DNA of 17,992 nucleotides from Flavobacteriaceae bacterium UBA4439. GTDB lineage: Bacteria; Bacteroidota; Bacteroidia; Flavobacteriales; Flavobacteriaceae. Shown here one piece after another: positions 14,594-17,992 of the stretch (its first letter is position 1; every line of letters begins with the position of its first letter). Where the stretch lies: assembly GCA_002390455.1 (NCBI GenBank), contig DGPN01000023.1, forward strand, positions 111,766 to 129,757. The letters are read 5' to 3'. The notes beneath the pieces are model-generated. The model was not told the origin of the DNA. It was given only the letters and a program-made list of their open reading frames with translations, and made no database searches. The position numbers were made by a program, and so were the translations under genes.

Positions 14594-16354
14594 ATGTTGA
14601 GATCCCACCATTGCGGCGCACTGAATGAAAAGCATTCCAATGAGGACGTTACCCTAGCCGGATGGGTACAAAAAGTAAGAAATAAAGGCTTTATTGTTTG
14701 GGTGGATATACGGGATCGCTATGGCATCACTCAGTTGATTTTTGACGAGGAACGCAGTCCAGAAGCGGTTTTTAAAAAATCATTGGAATTGGGGCGTGAA
14801 GATGTAATCCAAATCAAAGGAAAAGTAATTGAGCGGGAATCCAAAAATCCCAAGATGAGTACTGGAGCTATCGAAATACTGGTGGGGGAATTAACGGTTT
14901 TAAACGCTGCCAAAACACCGCCTTTTACGATTGAAAATGAAACAGATGGTGGAGACGAATTGCGGATGCAATACCGCTATTTGGATTTGAGGCGTGCCCC
15001 TGTAAGGGAAAACCTCATCTTTAGACACAAAGTGACGATGGCAGTTCGGAATTTTTTATCCCAAGCGGCCTTTATAGATGTGGAAACCCCCTATTTGATC
15101 AAATCTACCCCAGAGGGGGCGCGGGATTTCGTGGTGCCTTCCAGAATGAACAGCGGACAATTTTATGCCCTTCCACAATCCCCACAAACCTTTAAGCAGC
15201 TTTTAATGGTTGCTGGATTTGATAAATATTTCCAAATCGTAAAGTGCTTTAGAGATGAAGATTTACGTGCTGACCGCCAACCAGAATTTACACAGATCGA
15301 TTGCGAAATGACATTTGTTGAACAAGAGGATGTGTTGATACAATTTGAGGCCATGATCCAACATCTTTTAAAAGAAATAAAAGGCGTGGAATTGGGAGAA
15401 TTTCCCCGTATGACCTATGCAGAGGCGATGCGGCAATATGGCAATGACAAACCCGATATCCGTTTTGGGATGACTTTTGGCGAACTGAATGCATTGGCGC
15501 AAAACAAGGGTTTTAATGTGTTTGACAGTCAAAAATTGGTGGTGGGGATTGCGGTGTCTGGAGGCGCTAGCATGACCCGAAAAGAAATCGATGCTTGGAT
15601 AGAATGGGTCAAGCGACCCCAAATCGGAGCCAAAGGCTTAGTATGGGTAAAATGCAACGAGGATGGAAGCTATAAATCTTCTGTGGATAAATTCTTTGGA
15701 GCCGACGATCTTGCCCAATGGGCGGAAGCCACGGGAGCCAAAAAAGGAGATTTGATCTTTGTGATGGCTGGAGATACCCAATCCACTCGAAGCCAACTCA
15801 GTGCTTTGCGTATGGAAATTGCCGAGCAAAAGGGACTGAGAAAACCCGATGCGTTTGCGCCCCTTTGGGTAACCGACTTTCCCCTGTTGGAGTGGGATGA
15901 GGAAAGCCAACGCTATCACGCCATGCATCACCCTTTTACTGCTCCCAAAAAAGAAGATTTGGAACTGCTGGAAAGTGATCCCGCTAAAGTAAAGGCCAAT
16001 GCCTATGACTTAGTATTGAACGGCAACGAAATTGGAGGGGGTTCCATTCGAATACACGATACCAGCCTTCAGGAGAAAATGTTTGGCCTGTTGGGATTCT
16101 CAGAAAAGGAAGCGCAAGAACAATTTGGCTTTTTGATGGATGCTTTCCAATACGGTGCTCCCCCCCATGGTGGCATTGCCTTGGGACTCGATCGATTGGT
16201 CGCTATATTGGGAGGAAGTGAAACGATTAGAGATTATATCGCCTTTCCAAAAAATAACAGTGGTAGGGATGTGATGATCAATGCTCCATCAGCTCTAGAA
16301 GATGCTCAATTGGAAGAATTATATCTTAAAACGCTCCCCAAAACCCTTCTTTAA
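14594..16354 (+). CDS. aspS: Aspartyl-tRNA synthetase
   Basis: AspRS attaches aspartate to its tRNA in the cytoplasm. At 586 residues it has the bacterial length and layout: an N-terminal OB-fold anticodon-binding domain ('LAGWVQKVRNKGFIVWVDIRD', in two parts, about residues 21-42), then the class II catalytic core, with a bacterial GAD insertion domain in the middle (about 285-430). Class II motif 2 is 'FRDEDLRADRQPEFTQID' (219-236). Motif 3 is 'GLDRLVAILGGSETIRD' (531-547), with the ATP-binding Arg534. Whether it is discriminating for tRNA-Asp or also charges tRNA-Asn cannot be decided here. It is followed, 33 bases on, by a small membrane protein gene. Confidence 0.97.
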   Translation: MLRSHHCGALNEKHSNEDVTLAGWVQKVRNKGFIVWVDIRDRYGITQLIFDEERSPEAVFKKSLELGREDVIQIKGKVIERESKNPKMSTGAIEILVGELTVLNAAKTPPFTIENETDGGDELRMQYRYLDLRRAPVRENLIFRHKVTMAVRNFLSQAAFIDVETPYLIKSTPEGARDFVVPSRMNSGQFYALPQSPQTFKQLLMVAGFDKYFQIVKCFRDEDLRADRQPEFTQIDCEMTFVEQEDVLIQFEAMIQHLLKEIKGVELGEFPRMTYAEAMRQYGNDKPDIRFGMTFGELNALAQNKGFNVFDSQKLVVGIAVSGGASMTRKEIDAWIEWVKRPQIGAKGLVWVKCNEDGSYKSSVDKFFGADDLAQWAEATGAKKGDLIFVMAGDTQSTRSQLSALRMEIAEQKGLRKPDAFAPLWVTDFPLLEWDEESQRYHAMHHPFTAPKKEDLELLESDPAKVKANAYDLVLNGNEIGGGSIRIHDTSLQEKMFGLLGFSEKEAQEQFGFLMDAFQYGAPPHGGIALGLDRLVAILGGSETIRDYIAFPKNNSGRDVMINAPSALEDAQLEELYLKTLPKTLL

Positions 16355-16387
16355 GGAAAATTCTTACAATAAATTAGGCGCTATAAA

Positions 16388-16630
16388 ATGAAATATCTGC
16401 TCAGAATACTTTTTTTAGGAATACTCATCAGCCTGAGCTATGGCCTCTATGTCAATTCTTCGGGAAATACTTTGTTGGGAAATAAAATCATTGGATTTAC
16501 AGTATTGACTGGGGCTTTTATTTTTATGCCCATTTTTTTGGTTCACCGATGGAAAGGAAAAAGGCTCCAAGACTACACCTTATCCAAAGAAAATATGGAA
16601 AAACTTAGGAATTTAGATCAAAAAAAATGA
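16388..16630 (+). CDS. Small two-helix membrane protein of unknown function
   Basis: An 80-residue protein with two hydrophobic segments (about 4-22 and 33-53), a short linker 'NSSGNTLLGNK', and a basic, charged tail (54-80, rich in Lys/Arg/Glu). Positive charges flank the membrane segments so that both ends are predicted cytoplasmic with the linker outside. The ATG at 16388 follows the aspS stop by 33 bases, and the reading frame has codon use like its neighbours; no shadow gene competes. I do not recognise a named family, although small proteins of this kind sit beside housekeeping genes in many flavobacteria. No function is proposed. Confidence 0.75.
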   Translation: MKYLLRILFLGILISLSYGLYVNSSGNTLLGNKIIGFTVLTGAFIFMPIFLVHRWKGKRLQDYTLSKENMEKLRNLDQKK

Positions 16631-16689
16631 TCCAATAGAGCTTACCAGCCTAATAAAGTGTAACTTGCATAAAATTTTTAAATTAAATT

Positions 16690-16881
16690 ATGACTGGTAC
16701 AGTTAAATTCTTTAATGGATCCAAAGGTTATGGGTTCATTACCAATGACGAAACTTCAGAAGATGTTTTCGTTCACGTTTCTGCCCTTGATGGGCTAACA
16801 CTCCAAGAGGGTGATAAAGTTGAATATGTAGAAGAAGAAGGAAAAAAAGGGAAGCAAGCTTCGCAAATTTCCCTGTTATAA
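16690..16881 (+). CDS. Cold-shock domain protein (CspA family)
   Basis: A 63-residue single cold-shock domain, a nucleic-acid-binding beta-barrel that melts RNA structure. Both RNA-binding signatures are present: RNP1 'KGYGFI' (12-17) and RNP2 'DVFVHV' (25-30). The start 'MTGTVKFFNGSKGYGF' is typical. It lies 59 bases after the small membrane protein gene and ends 22 bases before a strong terminator. The 59-base spacer is very AT-rich and has no exact TAnnTTTG match, so the promoter is unclear. Cold induction cannot be judged from the sequence. Confidence 0.95.
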   Translation: MTGTVKFFNGSKGYGFITNDETSEDVFVHVSALDGLTLQEGDKVEYVEEEGKKGKQASQISLL

Positions 16882-16903
16882 TATACATTACGACTAAAAA
16901 CAG

Positions 16904-16929
16904 AGCCTCCCATAGTGGAGGCTTTTTTT
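16904..16929. terminator. Strong intrinsic terminator, probably bidirectional, between csp and tadA
   Basis: A perfect 7-base stem AGCCTCC (16904-16910) / GGAGGCT (16917-16923) with loop CATAGT is followed by a run of seven T (16923-16929) on the plus strand, ideal for ending the csp transcript. On the minus strand the same stem is followed by CTG and a run of five T, so it can also end the tadA transcript. The T run overlaps the tadA stop codon. Confidence 0.88.
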
Positions 16930-17362
16930 ATGTCCTTTTTTTTTGAAAAAAGGTCTGAAGTAGCGCCGCCGCTTCATCTGCCATAACTCCCCCGTAAACG
17001 GAAGCCTTGGGATGAGCCTGTAAATGGGCTTGTTGATATCCCCTTTTTTTGTCTTTGGCTCCAAAAACAATCTTGCTGAGTTGCGACCAATAAATGGCAC
17101 CCATACACATCACGCAGGGCTCTAGAGTAACATAGAGGCTACAGTCGTTGAGATATTTCCCGTTCAAAAAATGGGCTGCCGAGGTAATGGCTTGCATTTC
17201 CGCATGGGCGGTGACATCATTTAGTCGCTCTGTTAAATTGTGTGCTCGGGCAATGATTTTGTTGTCGATCACCACTACAGCTCCCACAGGTACCTCCTCT
17301 GCATCATAGGCCTTTTGGGCCTCAACCAAGGCCTGCTTCATAAAATAATGGTCATCAAACAT
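16928..17362 (-). CDS. tadA: tRNA(Arg) adenosine-34 deaminase TadA
   Basis: TadA deaminates adenosine 34 of tRNA-Arg(ACG) to inosine so that it can read CGU, CGC and CGA codons. With the ATG at 17362 the protein has 144 residues, the usual length near 150. The frame is open upstream to 17452, but those 30 residues are not family-like and reach past the polA start, so I take 17362. The zinc deaminase signature is complete: 'TAHAEMQAI' (51-59; zinc-ligand His53, catalytic Glu55) and 'PCVMCMGAI' (82-90; zinc-ligand Cys83 and Cys86). It is divergent from polA, as in many Flavobacteriaceae (recalled, not checked). Confidence 0.95.
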   Translation of the reverse strand: MFDDHYFMKQALVEAQKAYDAEEVPVGAVVVIDNKIIARAHNLTERLNDVTAHAEMQAITSAAHFLNGKYLNDCSLYVTLEPCVMCMGAIYWSQLSKIVFGAKDKKRGYQQAHLQAHPKASVYGGVMADEAAALLQTFFQKKRT

Positions 17363-17412
17363 TTCCACAGGGTGAAAATACAAAACCCCTACAGCGGGTA
17401 CAAGCGAAACTT

Positions 17413-17420
17413 TATCTTTG
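17413..17420 (+). promoter_or_regulatory. Candidate -7 element of polA
   Basis: TATCTTTG is an exact TAnnTTTG match ending 30 bases before the polA ATG at 17451. No -33 TTTG is visible 19-21 bases upstream. It lies in the 88-base divergent spacer shared with tadA. Confidence 0.4.
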
Positions 17421-17450
17421 TAACTTGACTTAATAATTATCATCCCTTCC

Positions 17451-17992
17451 ATGAGCGAAAAAAAAAGACTTTTTCTACTTGATGCTTACGCCCTGATCTT
17501 TAGAGGCTACTATGCTTTTATCAAAAATCCCCGTATCAATTCCAAAGGAATGAACACCTCCGCCATTATGGGCTTTATGAATTCACTTTTGGATGTGATT
17601 AAGCGAGAAAAGCCCGACCACTTGGCAGTGTGTTTTGACAAAGGTGGATCCCGTGAAAGGACAGCAATGTTTACCGAATACAAAGCCAATCGGGACGAAA
17701 CCCCAGAGGCCATTGTTATAGCTGTACCCTATATACAAAAAATCCTAGAGGCGATGCATATTCCAGTGGTTGTAAAAGAGGGTTTTGAAGCCGATGATAT
17801 TATTGGCACTTTGGCCAAACAGGCCGAAAAAGAAAATTACAAAACCTTTATGGTGACGCCCGATAAAGATTTTGCCCAACTGGTTTCTGAAAATATTTTT
17901 ATGTACCGCCCCGCTCGGATGGGTAACGGAATTGAAATCTGGGGCGTTCCCGAGGTTCAAGAAAAATTTGAAATCGAAAGGCCGGAGCAGGT
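17451..17992 (+). CDS. polA: DNA polymerase I (partial, N-terminal 5'-3' exonuclease domain)
   Basis: The frame opens at an ATG at 17451 and runs off the right edge after 180 residues of a protein normally near 940. The visible part is the 5'-3' exonuclease (FEN-like) domain that removes RNA primers and damaged strands. Signatures are 'FLLDAYALIFRGYYAF' (8-23), 'HLAVCFDKGGSRERT' and 'FTEYKANRDETPEA' (about 57-88), and the metal-binding 'EGFEADDIIGTLAK' and 'FMVTPDKDFAQLV' blocks (about 109-146). The start MSEKKRLFLLDAYALI is the normal family N-terminus. Whether the 3'-5' proofreading domain is active cannot be seen. Confidence 0.96.
   Translation, partial: MSEKKRLFLLDAYALIFRGYYAFIKNPRINSKGMNTSAIMGFMNSLLDVIKREKPDHLAVCFDKGGSRERTAMFTEYKANRDETPEAIVIAVPYIQKILEAMHIPVVVKEGFEADDIIGTLAKQAEKENYKTFMVTPDKDFAQLVSENIFMYRPARMGNGIEIWGVPEVQEKFEIERPEQ

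Noticed and set aside
17363..17452. N-terminal extension of TadA by 30 residues
   Set aside because: It would overlap the polA start and promoter, and the added sequence does not fit the family, whose proteins begin a few residues before the first helix.
1..17992. CRISPR arrays, tRNA or rRNA genes, insertion sequences, phage genes or toxin-antitoxin pairs
   Set aside because: Reading both strands I saw no regular direct repeats with spacers, no tRNA-like cloverleaf ends, no transposase or integrase motifs and no foreign-looking composition; spacers are too short to hide such elements.

Overview
The window looks like a chromosomal segment of a member of the Bacteroidota, most likely the family Flavobacteriaceae. 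The evidence is a SUF operon led by an IscA-type carrier, a flavobacterial lycopene beta-cyclase, N-terminally lipidated beta-propeller proteins of types common in that family, a tetR-tolC-hlyD-RND operon, a tadA gene divergent from polA, and repeated matches to the Bacteroidota -7 promoter element TAnnTTTG. By eye the DNA is moderately AT-rich and uniform. I see no phage, transposon, CRISPR, tRNA or rRNA signal. Coding density is very high and there is no gene-free stretch longer than about 120 bases.

Layout. (1) 1-1018, minus strand: the start of a SUF iron-sulfur assembly operon, an IscA/SufA-type protein followed by sufB, which runs off the left edge. (2) 1118-3714, minus strand: a two-gene operon of lipoproteins, a 417-residue choice-of-anchor B/LVIVD-type protein and a 446-residue protein built of seven ~58-residue repeats (probably a seven-bladed propeller). 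(3) 3803-5662: thiL (thiamine-monophosphate kinase) convergent with a ZIP-family metal transporter; the gene ends overlap. (4) 5749-7856: crtY (lycopene cyclase) convergent with a short-chain polyprenyl diphosphate synthase (probably geranylgeranyl diphosphate synthase), again overlapping at the 3' ends. These are two steps of one carotenoid pathway. (5) 7971-14541: a tetR-tolC-hlyD-RND efflux operon with short or overlapping junctions. It reads from one good promoter that overlaps a candidate autoregulatory operator. (6) 14594-16881: aspS, a small two-helix membrane protein of unknown function, and a cold-shock protein gene ending at a strong terminator. (7) 16928-17992: tadA on the minus strand, diverging from polA, which runs off the right edge.

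How the genes work together. The polyprenyl synthase makes the C20 precursor of carotenoids and CrtY closes the beta-ionone rings at the end of lycopene synthesis. The efflux operon assembles an envelope-spanning tripartite pump under a local TetR repressor. The rest is housekeeping: Fe-S assembly, thiamine activation, divalent metal uptake, translation fidelity (aspS, tadA), RNA chaperoning and DNA replication/repair.

I found no strong candidate for an undescribed system. The points most worth a second look are -7 elements lying very close to several start codons, the candidate operator between the polyprenyl synthase and tetR, the two-lipoprotein operon with a possible surface-export signal, and non-canonical proton-relay residues with extra hydrophobic segments in the RND pump.
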